DNA of 64,000 bases, taken from DTYU01 sp040757355. Lineage in GTDB: Bacteria; Bacillota; Desulfotomaculia; Desulfotomaculales; Ammonificaceae. Positions 8,646 through 17,789 of the stretch are shown in pieces (the stretch's first letter is position 1; every line of letters starts with the position of its first letter). The translations under genes were made by a program, and so were the position numbers. The stretch lies in contig JBFLWY010000011.1 in the NCBI GenBank assembly GCA_040757355.1, positions 1-64,000 on the forward strand. Direction: 5' to 3'. The notes below the pieces were generated by a model, which was not told the origin of the DNA, did no database searches, and saw nothing but the letters and a program-made list of their open reading frames with translations.

Positions 8646-10610
8646 GTGTGCAAAATGACCAGCGTTGACCTGGATTTATTAACCACGGAACTAGTTTCCA
8701 CCGAAGACCCATCCCGGATCGGCGACTTGATCGTAAAGGCGGTTAAAGGCGTTACCGGGGCAATGGGTGTAGAACTTTATATGGTTAACCGGAGTGAGGG
8801 GGTACTTGTCCGTTTGACGGGCGACAAAAACGGCGGGACGAAACACCTTCCCCTTGGCGGAGCAACGCTTCCCGGGCTGGCGCTGCAGAGGCGGTGCCCC
8901 GTACAGGCGGGAAATGAGTTGGTAATACCATTGTTAATTGCCGAACGGGAAGTAGGGGTTCTAACGGTTGAGACAAACCAAAGTCTGCATGCAGTAGAAC
9001 AAGAGATAACCCCTATGAAAGCTGTCTTTGCCCTTGCACTGGCAAATCTTACAGGACGGCAGGAGATGTTAGATCAGTGGCGGTTCCTCGAGGTCATCAC
9101 CACCATCAACTGGCTCATTACCTTGAGCCTTGAAAGCCGGGAGTTCTATGACGCTTTACACCACCTGATTAAAGGGCTGATAGATTTTGATTGGATGAAG
9201 GTGCTGGTCAAGAACAACCAGGAAATAGATGTGCTCGCCTTTATCCGCGACGGGGAAACGGTTGCGCCCGAAGAATCATTTCATGCGAGCGATCTTGCCC
9301 TGCAAAACAAGCTGGACCTTGGCCAACCCGACGTGGTAGAGGACCTTCAGGTTGTTCCTGAACTAATAGCCGATCCCGTGTTGGCAGCGGCGGATATACG
9401 CTGCCTCCTTTTGGTGCCTTTGCTTACCAGCCGCGGGGTGATCGGCGGCCTGTGTTTTTACAGCCGTGAAAAAGGCAAGTATGGTGATAAGGATTTCCCG
9501 CTTGCTCAGCTGTTGGCCGGCCAATTAGCGACCACAATTGAAAACACCCTCCTCATCCGCGAAATGGCGCGGAAAAATCGTGAAATCGAGGAAAGCCACC
9601 GCAGGCTGGCGACCCTTAACACAATTACCGAAACCCTCACTCGCTCTCTTGAGCTCGAGATGGTTCTGGAAGAGGTTCTGGCCAAAGTGGCGGAGGTGGC
9701 CGATTGGGACGCGGGTGCCTTTTTCCTGCGAAAGGAAAACGAAGAAGGGTTTTTCCTCTCGGTCCACAGGGGGCTTCCGGATGATTACGCGGCCCACCTG
9801 AAAGCGAAACAAAACGATACTCCCGATAAGTACCCACGCAATGCCTTTGACGACAAGCTCTTGGTTTTTGGGGCTGCAGGTGTACCCGAGGCATTGACCC
9901 CGCCGCTTTTTGCTTCGAACGGTTTCCGCTGTGGGGCTGTCGTGCCGTTGAAACATAAGACAAAGGTCGAAGGCGTTTTGACCCTGTTCCGGGTGACAGA
10001 ACATGAGGTGAGTCCCGCGGAGCGGGAGGTATTGGAGGCGGTAGGGAACCAGATCGGTGTGGCGGTCGAAAACGTTCGTCTCTACCAGAAAGTGAAGGCG
10101 ATGGCCGAACGGGACGCCCTCACCGGGCTGTATAACCGCCACAAATTCTTTGCGGTCCTGGACATAGAACTCAAGCGCTGCTGCCGGTACAACGCCAAAT
10201 GCGTGATTTTACTCTTTGACGCGGACAATTTTAAGGACTACAACGACACCTTTGGCCACCTGGTGGGGGACCAGTGCCTGCGAAAGATTGGGTCGCTCAT
10301 TCGGCAGGCCATCCGGGAAACCGATACCGCCGCTCGATACGGGGGCGAAGAGTTTGTGGTACTGGTGGTGGAGGCTGACGCCCAGGGCGGGATCGCGGTG
10401 GCCGAACGGTTAAGGCGCCTTATAGAAGCCGAAGGACAAAAAGAACCCCTGCCAACAGTAAGCATCGGGGTTGCGATCTATCCCGACGACGCCCAAACGG
10501 CTCAGGAGCTTCTCCTGACTGCAGACAACGCGCTTTACACCGCTAAACGTCTCGGGAGGAACAGGACGGTGTGGCGGGGTCTGGTACAAAATATCGTACC
10601 AGGCAGTTAA
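8646..10610 (+). CDS. GAF-domain diguanylate cyclase (GGDEF)
   Basis: 654 residues. Three GAF-like sensory segments span about 1-140, 150-300 and 330-480, with short coiled linkers (for example EMARKNREIEESHRRLATL). The C-terminal GGDEF domain begins at about 495 (DALTGLYNRHKFF). The active-site GGEEF is at about 564. An RETD sequence five residues upstream fits the RxxD inhibitory I-site, so the enzyme should make c-di-GMP and be product-inhibited. No membrane segments are present, so sensing is cytoplasmic. GTG start with AGGACGG upstream. Its stop codon overlaps that of the converging metF. Confidence 0.9.
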   Translation: MCKMTSVDLDLLTTELVSTEDPSRIGDLIVKAVKGVTGAMGVELYMVNRSEGVLVRLTGDKNGGTKHLPLGGATLPGLALQRRCPVQAGNELVIPLLIAEREVGVLTVETNQSLHAVEQEITPMKAVFALALANLTGRQEMLDQWRFLEVITTINWLITLSLESREFYDALHHLIKGLIDFDWMKVLVKNNQEIDVLAFIRDGETVAPEESFHASDLALQNKLDLGQPDVVEDLQVVPELIADPVLAAADIRCLLLVPLLTSRGVIGGLCFYSREKGKYGDKDFPLAQLLAGQLATTIENTLLIREMARKNREIEESHRRLATLNTITETLTRSLELEMVLEEVLAKVAEVADWDAGAFFLRKENEEGFFLSVHRGLPDDYAAHLKAKQNDTPDKYPRNAFDDKLLVFGAAGVPEALTPPLFASNGFRCGAVVPLKHKTKVEGVLTLFRVTEHEVSPAEREVLEAVGNQIGVAVENVRLYQKVKAMAERDALTGLYNRHKFFAVLDIELKRCCRYNAKCVILLFDADNFKDYNDTFGHLVGDQCLRKIGSLIRQAIRETDTAARYGGEEFVVLVVEADAQGGIAVAERLRRLIEAEGQKEPLPTVSIGVAIYPDDAQTAQELLLTADNALYTAKRLGRNRTVWRGLVQNIVPGS

Positions 10611-11494
10611 ATCTCCGCCGCTTTCAGGATATCAAGGACGAGTTCCTCTCTGCCGATCGCCATAATGTGCACGCCGTCGCACAACTTTTCTTTTTTAATA
10701 GTGGCGATCATTCTCCCGGCTATTTCGATGCCTTTCTGGAGGGCCTGGCCTTTGCCTGCGCTCGCTAGTTCGTCAATAAGATTCTGGGGGACAAAAATGC
10801 CAGGTATGTTCGCGTTCATGTATTTAGCCATTCCGGCTGAGGTCAGCAGTATAATCCCGGCCAGTATCTTTACCGGGAACTGCCGGGCGTACTGCATAAA
10901 GTTTGCGAAGTTGTCGAGGTCATAGATCCCCTGTGTCTGGAAGAATTCTGCGCCTGCCTCCACCTTTTTCTCAAATTTGATTAGTTGGGGCTCAATCGGT
11001 TTGGCCTCCGGGCAGACCACTGCACCGGCGCAAAACGTTACCGCACCGTCAAGCTTGTTCCCGGCCAAATCCTCTCCCGCCTCAAGCTGCCGCACTGTCC
11101 GAAGGAGCTGCACCGAGTCGAGGTCGAAAACTCCTTTGGCCCCTTTGTGGTCGCCGACTATCACCGCATCGCCTGTCAAACAGAGTACGTTGTTGATCCC
11201 CCTGGTATGGGCCAGCATGAGGTCGGCCTGCAAGGCGAGCCGGTTGCGGTCCCGGCAGGTCATCTGAAGGATCGGCTCTCCCCCGCGCTCTTTCACGGAA
11301 AGGCAACCGCCGATGGACGGGAAGCGCATTACGGAGCTCTGGTGGTCGGTAACGTTCAGCGCGTCCACCCGGTATTTTAGCAGGTCGATGTGGTGAAGCA
11401 TCTTTTCGATGTTCGTGCCTTTAGGGGGTCCTATTTCGCACGTCACCACGAACTTCCCGGAATTTAAGACCTGTCTGAACCTTGATTCCATCAT
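10607..11494 (-). CDS. metF: Methylenetetrahydrofolate reductase, acetogen-type MetF
   Basis: 295 residues of the MTHFR TIM-barrel family. N-terminal VTCEIGPPKGTN, NVTDHQSSVMR and LCLTGDAV are typical FAD/folate-site segments. It reduces methylene-THF to methyl-THF in the methyl branch of the Wood-Ljungdahl pathway. It directly follows metV with overlapping stop/start. Together with the upstream nuoEFG-like genes it suggests an NADH-linked multi-subunit methylene-THF reductase. A distinct second metF lies at 17790. Confidence 0.9.
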   Translation of the reverse strand: MMESRFRQVLNSGKFVVTCEIGPPKGTNIEKMLHHIDLLKYRVDALNVTDHQSSVMRFPSIGGCLSVKERGGEPILQMTCRDRNRLALQADLMLAHTRGINNVLCLTGDAVIVGDHKGAKGVFDLDSVQLLRTVRQLEAGEDLAGNKLDGAVTFCAGAVVCPEAKPIEPQLIKFEKKVEAGAEFFQTQGIYDLDNFANFMQYARQFPVKILAGIILLTSAGMAKYMNANIPGIFVPQNLIDELASAGKGQALQKGIEIAGRMIATIKKEKLCDGVHIMAIGREELVLDILKAAEI

Positions 11495-12156
11495 TCTTGA
11501 TTCCCCTTATCTAACAGCAAATTAGCGCTTTTCGGCCTCGGTGCCACCTGGTAGTTCTTCGGTGGGTGGTACTTGCGCATTATGTCAAGCCTTCCCTGCA
11601 GTTTCAGACGCTGGTATATGAGCGTCCAGGCGCAGTCCTTTTCCTTGTCCACTTCGCACTTGCCTTCGTTCGTACCCCCGCAGGGGCCGTTTAAAAGGCT
11701 CTTGTTGCAAGCGGTCAGGGGGCAAATGCCGGCTGTTTCGCCGAGCACACACTGACCGCACTGGGCGCATACCTCTTTAAAGAAACCCATCTTCTCCTCA
11801 ACACCGATGAACAGGCTGTCCAGCGCGGGAATGACCGGCTTATTGGTGTACGAAGTGACCCGGTGGACACCGAAGGCGCAGGCCATCACCAGTATACATC
11901 CGGCTTTCCGGATGGCACGCTCGTTTTCTTTGAGGGTCAACTCGGTCATCCCGTCACAGGCGATTGGAACGACCGTCCAACCTGTTACCACTTTTTCTAA
12001 TCCTTCAAGGCGTTGCTTCATTTCGAGGACTTCTTCTCTACCCCCGGTCCTGGTCATGGTGGCGCAGGTGCCGCAGCCGACAATGAAAACCTGTGCAAAG
12101 GTTCTCAGGCTCCGTTGTATTTCCTCGAAAGGTTTCTGTCTGGTGATCGATTTCAT
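11491..12156 (-). CDS. metV: MetV, methylene-THF reductase C-terminal-type zinc/Fe-S subunit
   Basis: 221 residues. The N-terminal VGCGTCATMTRTGG segment and the Cys-rich C-terminal region (CAQCGQCVLGETAGICPLTACNK, shown here in two runs: CAQCGQC and GICPLTACNK) match the MetV family. In acetogens MetV partners with MetF and links it to other redox subunits. It is translationally coupled to metF. The genes just upstream are nuoF-, nuoE- and nuoG-like rather than hdrCBA-mvhD or rnfC2. Confidence 0.9.
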   Translation of the reverse strand: MKSITRQKPFEEIQRSLRTFAQVFIVGCGTCATMTRTGGREEVLEMKQRLEGLEKVVTGWTVVPIACDGMTELTLKENERAIRKAGCILVMACAFGVHRVTSYTNKPVIPALDSLFIGVEEKMGFFKEVCAQCGQCVLGETAGICPLTACNKSLLNGPCGGTNEGKCEVDKEKDCAWTLIYQRLKLQGRLDIMRKYHPPKNYQVAPRPKSANLLLDKGNQE

Positions 12157-12233
12157 TTGGACTCCCCCTCGGTCCGATTATGCTTCTTCTATAACTGAAC
12201 TGCGGCTAAACCCCTGTCTCCCGGCAGGCAGGC

Positions 12234-13871
12234 CTAAGTTTTCTTAGCGGTCTTCCGTCGCAGGAGCCGGCACTGGTTTGCCGGGCAGGTCTTCTTTTTT
12301 ATGTGCGCTTCATACTCTGATTTGAAGTAACGCAGGGTGGAAAGTACAGGGTTGGGACAGGTCTGTCCCAAGCCGCAGAGTGAGCATTCTTTGACAGTCC
12401 TGGCGATGGTAAATAGCGTGTCAAGGTCGCTTTCCTGACCTTTCCCTTGGGTGATCCGGGTTAAAATTTCGAGCATCTGCTTAGTCCCCAGGCGGCAGGG
12501 GACGCACTTGCCGCAGGATTCGGCTTGGGTAAAACTGAGAAAATAGCGTGCCACTTCCACCATACAGGTGTCCTGGTCCATTACCACCATGCCGCCGGAT
12601 CCCATTATCGATCCGACCATAGTGAGTGTTTCATAGTCGACGGGCGTATCAGGGATTTTAGCGGGAATACACCCCCCCGAAGGTCCGCCTGTTTGTACCG
12701 CTTTAAGACGCTTGCCGCCGGGGATCCCGCCCCCGATATCAAAGATGATAGTTGATAAAGAGGTTCCCATCGGCACTTCAACGAGGCCGCTGTTGGAAAT
12801 CTTACCGCTGAGGGCCAGCACCGTGGTTCCCCTGCTCTTTTCACTGCCGATACCGGTAAACCAATCGGCTCCCCGGTCTATAATGATTGGAACCGAGGCA
12901 AGGGTCTTTACGTTGTTAATGGTAGTGGGCCTTCCTTCAAGTCCTGATTGGGCGGGATAGGGTGGCCTCGGACGCGGCATGCCGCGCCGGCTCTCAATAG
13001 AAGCGATCAGCGCGGTTTCCTCCCCGCAGACAAACGCTCCGGCCCCTTCTTTCATATGTACCTCAAAGTCGAACCCCGAGTTCAAGATATTATCGCCGAT
13101 AAACCCTTTTTCTCTGGCCTGTTCCAAGGCGATACGGATGCGTTTTACTGCCAGGGGGTACTCTGCGCGGACGTATATGTACCCGTCGTTTGCGCCGATA
13201 GCATACCCCGCGATGATCAGTCCCTCGATGGCTGCGTGGGGGTCCGCTTCCAAGACGGAACGGTCCATAAAGGCACCGGGGTCGCCCTCGTCAGCATTGC
13301 AAATAACGTATTTTCGGTCGGCGACGGCGTTTCTGCCGAACTCCCATTTCCGCCCGGTAGGGAACCCGGCGCCCCCGCGCCCTCGCAGCCCCGACTTCTT
13401 AACCTCTTCGATCACCTGTTCGGGTGTCATTTCCCGCAGGACCTTCTCCAAAGCGCGGTAGCCGCCGTTGGCGATGTAGTGTTCAATCTTCTCCGGGTTA
13501 ATGCGGCCGCAGTTACGCAGTATTACACGCTGTTGTTTTCTGTAGAAGTTGATATCGCTGTACCGGGGTACAGGCCGGCCCGTTGCCGGGTCGCGGTAAA
13601 AAAGCCTTTCTACCGGGTTTCCGTCCCTCAGGTGGGAACTCACAATCTCCGGCACATCACCCAAAGTAACATGGGTATAAAAAATTCCTTCCGGCTCAAC
13701 TACGACGATGCCGCCCTGTTCACAAAAGCCGTGGCAGCCGGTGAAATCCACTTCAACGTCGGTCAGCCCCAGCTTTGCAGCTTCCGTCTTAAGTGCCTCG
13801 TAGACGGCTCCGGATCCGGTAGAAAGACAGCCCGTACCCTGGCAGACGAAAACAGTACGCTTGTTTTGCAC
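12234..13871 (-). CDS. NuoF/HydB-like NADH-binding FMN iron-sulfur subunit
   Basis: 545 residues. An N-terminal thioredoxin-like [2Fe-2S] segment (CQGTGC...CHGFC) precedes the NuoF core: GRGGAGFPTGRKW at about residue 165, ICNADEGDPGAFMDR at about 190, and the [4Fe-4S] motif CGKCVPCRLG at about 450. It oxidises NADH through FMN. HydB/HndC relatives usually end with a ferredoxin domain carrying two [4Fe-4S] clusters; this protein stops soon after CPANQC, so that domain is absent. It abuts nuoE by one base and lies upstream of metV. Confidence 0.88.
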   Translation of the reverse strand: MQNKRTVFVCQGTGCLSTGSGAVYEALKTEAAKLGLTDVEVDFTGCHGFCEQGGIVVVEPEGIFYTHVTLGDVPEIVSSHLRDGNPVERLFYRDPATGRPVPRYSDINFYRKQQRVILRNCGRINPEKIEHYIANGGYRALEKVLREMTPEQVIEEVKKSGLRGRGGAGFPTGRKWEFGRNAVADRKYVICNADEGDPGAFMDRSVLEADPHAAIEGLIIAGYAIGANDGYIYVRAEYPLAVKRIRIALEQAREKGFIGDNILNSGFDFEVHMKEGAGAFVCGEETALIASIESRRGMPRPRPPYPAQSGLEGRPTTINNVKTLASVPIIIDRGADWFTGIGSEKSRGTTVLALSGKISNSGLVEVPMGTSLSTIIFDIGGGIPGGKRLKAVQTGGPSGGCIPAKIPDTPVDYETLTMVGSIMGSGGMVVMDQDTCMVEVARYFLSFTQAESCGKCVPCRLGTKQMLEILTRITQGKGQESDLDTLFTIARTVKECSLCGLGQTCPNPVLSTLRYFKSEYEAHIKKKTCPANQCRLLRRKTAKKT

Positions 13872-14354
13872 TTATGTTTCACCCTTCTTTAGCAACTGTT
13901 CCACCTTTGACACGTCCATTTGGCCGTGAACCTGATCGCTCACGACCACATTGGGGGCTAGTGCGCAAACACCGATGCAGGCAACCGTTTCCAAGGTGTA
14001 TTCCATGTCCGGAGTAGTCTCTCCCTCTTTTATCTTCAGCCGCTTTTCCAGCAACTCGAGGAGTGCTTCCGCGCCGCGGACGTGACAGGCCGTCCCCCGG
14101 CAGACCCTGATCACCTGCCTGCCCCTCGGCTTTGTGTAAAACTGGGCATAGAAGGATATTACGCCCTGAACCTGGCTCGGAAACAGCCTGAGCCCTTTCG
14201 CCACCACCGGGATGGCGGCGGGGGGAATATACCCGAACTCGTTTTGTATTTTTTGTATAACCGGTATCAGGGCCCACTTTTGCCCCTTGCACTCTTCAAC
14301 GATCGCTTTGATCCGCCCCATGTCTATTTTCACGCCAGTCGCGGCCTCACACAT
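13872..14354 (-). CDS. NuoE-like [2Fe-2S] subunit
   Basis: 160 residues of the NuoE/HydC thioredoxin-like [2Fe-2S] family. Cys ligands are in VCRGTACHVRG and ACIGVCALAPNVVV. It typically accompanies NuoF in NADH-dependent hydrogenases, formate dehydrogenases and Complex I. The start overlaps the end of the nuoG-like gene by 8 nt, and nuoF follows immediately. Confidence 0.9.
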   Translation of the reverse strand: MCEAATGVKIDMGRIKAIVEECKGQKWALIPVIQKIQNEFGYIPPAAIPVVAKGLRLFPSQVQGVISFYAQFYTKPRGRQVIRVCRGTACHVRGAEALLELLEKRLKIKEGETTPDMEYTLETVACIGVCALAPNVVVSDQVHGQMDVSKVEQLLKKGET

Positions 14355-17064
14355 CAGAACCGACCCTTTCCAGTTTTACCTTGACTGCTTTAATAAGAGG
14401 ACTCTTTCTTTCGTCGTCCAAGGTAATATCAAATAATTGACTGACCGGGTTCACCGAGACCGAAAACGGCATGTAAAGCGTTCCTTGAGGAAGTGTGTCG
14501 GTCACTTTAACCGCTGCGACGACATCTCCGGCGGGAGACAATACTCGCACCTTGTCGCCGTCGGCAACGCCGAGGTGCTCCGCATCGGCTTCATTAACAC
14601 TTACGTAGGCCTCGAAAGAAAACCTGCTCAGGCGCGTTGCCCGGGAGCTCCTGGTGCCGCCGCCGGAGTGAAAAAGGTTGCTTCCGGTCAGCAAAACAAA
14701 AGGATACTCCTTGTCCGGTTCCTGTGGCAGTGCGCCGTTTCGGGCGGGCAGCAGGCCGAAGGTTCCCTCCGGCTGTTTCCGGTACATAGGCAGCGTTTTT
14801 ACAAAGGCACCGTTGCCCTCAGGTTGGAACTCCGGCTCCTCCGATAGTCCGTACCCGATCCCGCGGTACATCGGGATAAGTTTTTCAATCTCTTCCCTTA
14901 CTTCCTGCGGCGACATGAATGACATCGGGCTGCCCATCTTTACGGCAAGGCGCGTAATGATTTCGCAATCCGGTAAACTCTGGCCCAACGGTTTCAGGGC
15001 CTTCCTCAACCAGTTGATCCGCCCGTCAAAGCTGGTGAACGTTCCTTCTTTTTCCGCGAAGCTCACCGCCGGCAGCACCACTTTCGCGAGTTTCGCCGTC
15101 TCGGTGAGGAACATGTCTTGGACAACCAGAAACTCGAGGGACGAGAGGGCGTCCTGCACGAACCCCGCCAGCGGAAAAGTAGAAACGGGGTTTTCGCCCA
15201 CAATATACATACCCTTAATCTCGCCCGACTTTGCTGCTGTGAGCATTTCGAAAACGGTAAGGCCGGGCTTATCAGGTATATCTCCCCAGTAATCCTTGAA
15301 TTTCCTGATCGATGCGCGGTCCGCTATGGGGTGATAACCCGGGAGGTAATCGGGCAGGACCCCCATATCGCAAGCGCCCTGGGCGTTGTTTTCCCTCTGC
15401 AGGGCGTAAACGCCGCTTTGGCCAGCGAGTTTTCCCGTCAGCAACGCCAGGTTGAACAGGGCCTTGATTGTCTCGGTACCATTTACCTGCTGGGCCACTC
15501 CGCTGCCGTAAACGATCGCCGCCCGTTCCGCGTTTGCATAAATACGTGCAGCGTGTTGGAGATCTTCAAAAGCAACTCCTGTAGCCTTTTGGATGTAGGC
15601 AGGATCTAAGCCGCCGAGGCTTTCAGCAAGCGCTTTGAAGTCCGCCGTTTCCCTGTTGACGGAGTTATCGTCAACCAGGTTCTCATCGATAACCGTCTTG
15701 CACAGGCTGTTGACCAGAGTTAAGTCGGTAGCGATTTTGGGTCTTAGCCAGAGGTTGGCGAACAGCGCAAGACGGGATTCCCGCGGGTCAACCAGGATCA
15801 GCTTCGCGTCACGGCACCTGACCGCACGCTTTATGGCGTACCCCACCAGAGGAGCCGATTTGGTCGGATCGGCCCCGATCACCAGGATGACTTCAGCTTC
15901 TTCCAGAACGGTGATGGAGTTGGTAGTGCCGAAAATGCCGCCGGTCTCACCGGGGCCGGTCAGGCCGGCGGCACCGTGAAGCCGGCTGCTGTTGTCGATA
16001 TTATTTGTACCGAGCACACACCTAGCAAAGCACTGGAGCATGTAGTTCTCCTCGTTTGTGCACTTGGACGAGCCGAAAACCGCAAGGCTGTCGCTGCCGT
16101 GTACTTCTTTTATACGCTTAAATTCGCCGGCGACTGCATCCAACGCTTCCTCCCAGGTGGCTTCTTTGAAATCGCCGTTTACTTTGATTAAAGGAATGGT
16201 CAGCCTGTCGGGGCTGTGGATGAAATCGAAGCCGAAACTACCCTTGACACAGAGGGTACCGCGGCTGATTGCGTCCTGTTTGTTCGGGGTTGCCCGCACT
16301 ATACGTTCGTCGTAAACCTTCAGGAGCAGGCTGCAGCCGCAGCCGCAGAAGGGACAAGTCGAACGCACCACGGTTCCAGTCGTTCCGATGTGTAACGGTT
16401 CCGCCTCCATGAGCGCTCCTGTGGGACATATCGAAACGCAGGTGCCGCAGAAGGTGCATTCGGATTCTTCCAGGGCGGTGTCGCCGAAGGTTGCCGGTTT
16501 GGCGGTAAAGCCGCGCCGGAAGTAGTCGATCGCTCCTTCAACGACCAGTTCTTGGCACGCCCGGATGCACTTGGCACAAAGAATGCATTTGCTTAGATCC
16601 CTTTTTATAAACGGGTTGGCGTCGTTTATGGTCGCCGGCTGGGGTATCTTTTGCAGTTTTACGAGTCCGATACCCAGTTCGGCGGCGACTTGGCGCAACT
16701 GGCAGCGGTTGCCCTTGTCGCATACCAGGCATGAGTCCGGGTGGCTGGCCAGCATCAGCTCAACAACGGTCTTGCGGCGCTCTAATACGCGGGGTGAATG
16801 GGTGTTAATGACCATCCCCGGGACGATAAATGTACCGCAAGCGGTAACCATTGCACCCGTACGCTCGTCTTCAACAAAGCAGATGCGGCAGGTGCTGATC
16901 GAGGGGCAGTCGCCGACTGACGTCAGATGAGACTCGTGGCAGAGCGTCGGGATGTGCACGCCTTCTTTTCGCGCCAGCTCCAGAATGGTCATTCCGGGCT
17001 CCCCGGTTACTTCCCGCCCGTTCAAAGTAACGGTAATCGGCTGCAATTCTGGATTCTCCTCCAA
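14347..17064 (-). CDS. NuoG/FdhA-like molybdopterin oxidoreductase lacking the Cys/Sec ligand
   Basis: 905 residues. In order: N-terminal [2Fe-2S] domain (CHESHL...CRICFVED), NuoG-type His-Cys cluster (HPDSCLVCDKGNRCQLR), two ferredoxin motifs (CILCAKCIRAC, CTFCGTCVSICP), then a molybdopterin domain beginning with a [4Fe-4S] motif (CPFCGCGC, about 238). The FdhA-like molybdopterin segments are present (NNAQGACDMG). At the site where formate dehydrogenases carry Cys or Sec (CARxUHGPS) it reads DNSSRLHGAAG (15970-15997), with no Cys and no in-frame UGA. It is therefore unlikely to be a standard formate dehydrogenase. It may be an electron-transfer or alternative-substrate subunit of the MetFV complex. 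Downstream genes overlap. Confidence 0.85.
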   Translation of the reverse strand: MEENPELQPITVTLNGREVTGEPGMTILELARKEGVHIPTLCHESHLTSVGDCPSISTCRICFVEDERTGAMVTACGTFIVPGMVINTHSPRVLERRKTVVELMLASHPDSCLVCDKGNRCQLRQVAAELGIGLVKLQKIPQPATINDANPFIKRDLSKCILCAKCIRACQELVVEGAIDYFRRGFTAKPATFGDTALEESECTFCGTCVSICPTGALMEAEPLHIGTTGTVVRSTCPFCGCGCSLLLKVYDERIVRATPNKQDAISRGTLCVKGSFGFDFIHSPDRLTIPLIKVNGDFKEATWEEALDAVAGEFKRIKEVHGSDSLAVFGSSKCTNEENYMLQCFARCVLGTNNIDNSSRLHGAAGLTGPGETGGIFGTTNSITVLEEAEVILVIGADPTKSAPLVGYAIKRAVRCRDAKLILVDPRESRLALFANLWLRPKIATDLTLVNSLCKTVIDENLVDDNSVNRETADFKALAESLGGLDPAYIQKATGVAFEDLQHAARIYANAERAAIVYGSGVAQQVNGTETIKALFNLALLTGKLAGQSGVYALQRENNAQGACDMGVLPDYLPGYHPIADRASIRKFKDYWGDIPDKPGLTVFEMLTAAKSGEIKGMYIVGENPVSTFPLAGFVQDALSSLEFLVVQDMFLTETAKLAKVVLPAVSFAEKEGTFTSFDGRINWLRKALKPLGQSLPDCEIITRLAVKMGSPMSFMSPQEVREEIEKLIPMYRGIGYGLSEEPEFQPEGNGAFVKTLPMYRKQPEGTFGLLPARNGALPQEPDKEYPFVLLTGSNLFHSGGGTRSSRATRLSRFSFEAYVSVNEADAEHLGVADGDKVRVLSPAGDVVAAVKVTDTLPQGTLYMPFSVSVNPVSQLFDITLDDERKSPLIKAVKVKLERVGSDV

Positions 17065-17109
17065 AAATAGTACTTCTCTCGCAGGGCGCGGCGCTGAGCT
17101 TCACATTTC

Positions 17110-17218
17110 GGAAGCCAGATGCAGGATGTCAGAAGTCAGAACCTTGTAGAATTCGCTACGCGAATTCTCTTTTTCCCCCTTTTCAAACCTCCGACTTCCG
17201 GCTTCCGACCTCTGAATT
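17110..17218. repeat. Intergenic repeat with GAAGTCGGAAG-type arms and terminator-like hairpin
   Basis: Left arm GTCAGAAGTCAGAACC and right arm CCTCCGACTTCCGGCTTCCG flank an inner palindrome AGAATTCG/CGAATTCT followed by a T-rich run. Related short sequences occur at 5480-5495 and between the two tRNA genes at 35590-35690, indicating a dispersed intergenic repeat. Confidence 0.5.
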
Positions 17219-17240
17219 ATTGTACGCTCCGGCCCGTCCG

Positions 17241-17337
17241 CCAGCACTCAAACTTGCCCTGGCAAAAAACAAGCGGTTTTCGCAACATTTAACGTTTCTA
17301 CGCAATTGCTACTTTACAAGCTGAATTGAGTGCTGGG
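17241..17337. repeat. MITE-like element bounded by 11-bp inverted repeats
   Basis: CCAGCACTCAA at 17241 and TTGAGTGCTGG at 17326 are perfect inverted repeats enclosing about 75 nt. The inner right end (TTTACAAGCTG) matches the window-start repeat. The rest of the 700-nt gap 17065-17789 shows only an inverted TGACAG/CTGTCA pair near 17490-17515 and no convincing gene. Confidence 0.5.
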
Positions 17338-17789
17338 TTCCTTGTACTGCTCGCTCCTCGCCGCGTTCCTTTCATGCTACTCTTCCGAATCTAAGTAACC
17401 AGCTTACCGGTCTATTCGCCCCATTTTCGTCTTTTGTGGTGCCGCCATAGGCAGCATGGGCGACTTCCTTGAGGTTAAATTGACACTTGCGAATGACAGT
17501 AACACTGTCAAACAAGCAGAAACCGAACCGGCTTATCTATTCCCAACGATTAGGTTGACGTACGGGTGATGGATGGTTTTTAACAGCGAGTTAGCTAATC
17601 TTGGGCATAATGTATCATCGCCCCATGGAAAGGAGCAACAATTTTCGGGTGAGTGGATTGTAGTCGGGCGGGAGTGTCCTTATTAAAGGTTTAAACGGTT
17701 TAAAAAGGGTTAAGATTACCTTGCCCGCGGGAAAAATACTCACGGACCTGTAAATATGGGTGGTATACCTGTAGATAGGAGGAAAAGCT

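Noticed and set aside
15960..16000. Selenocysteine formate dehydrogenase
   Set aside because: No in-frame TGA occurs and the ligand position reads SSRLHG, so neither Sec nor Cys is present.
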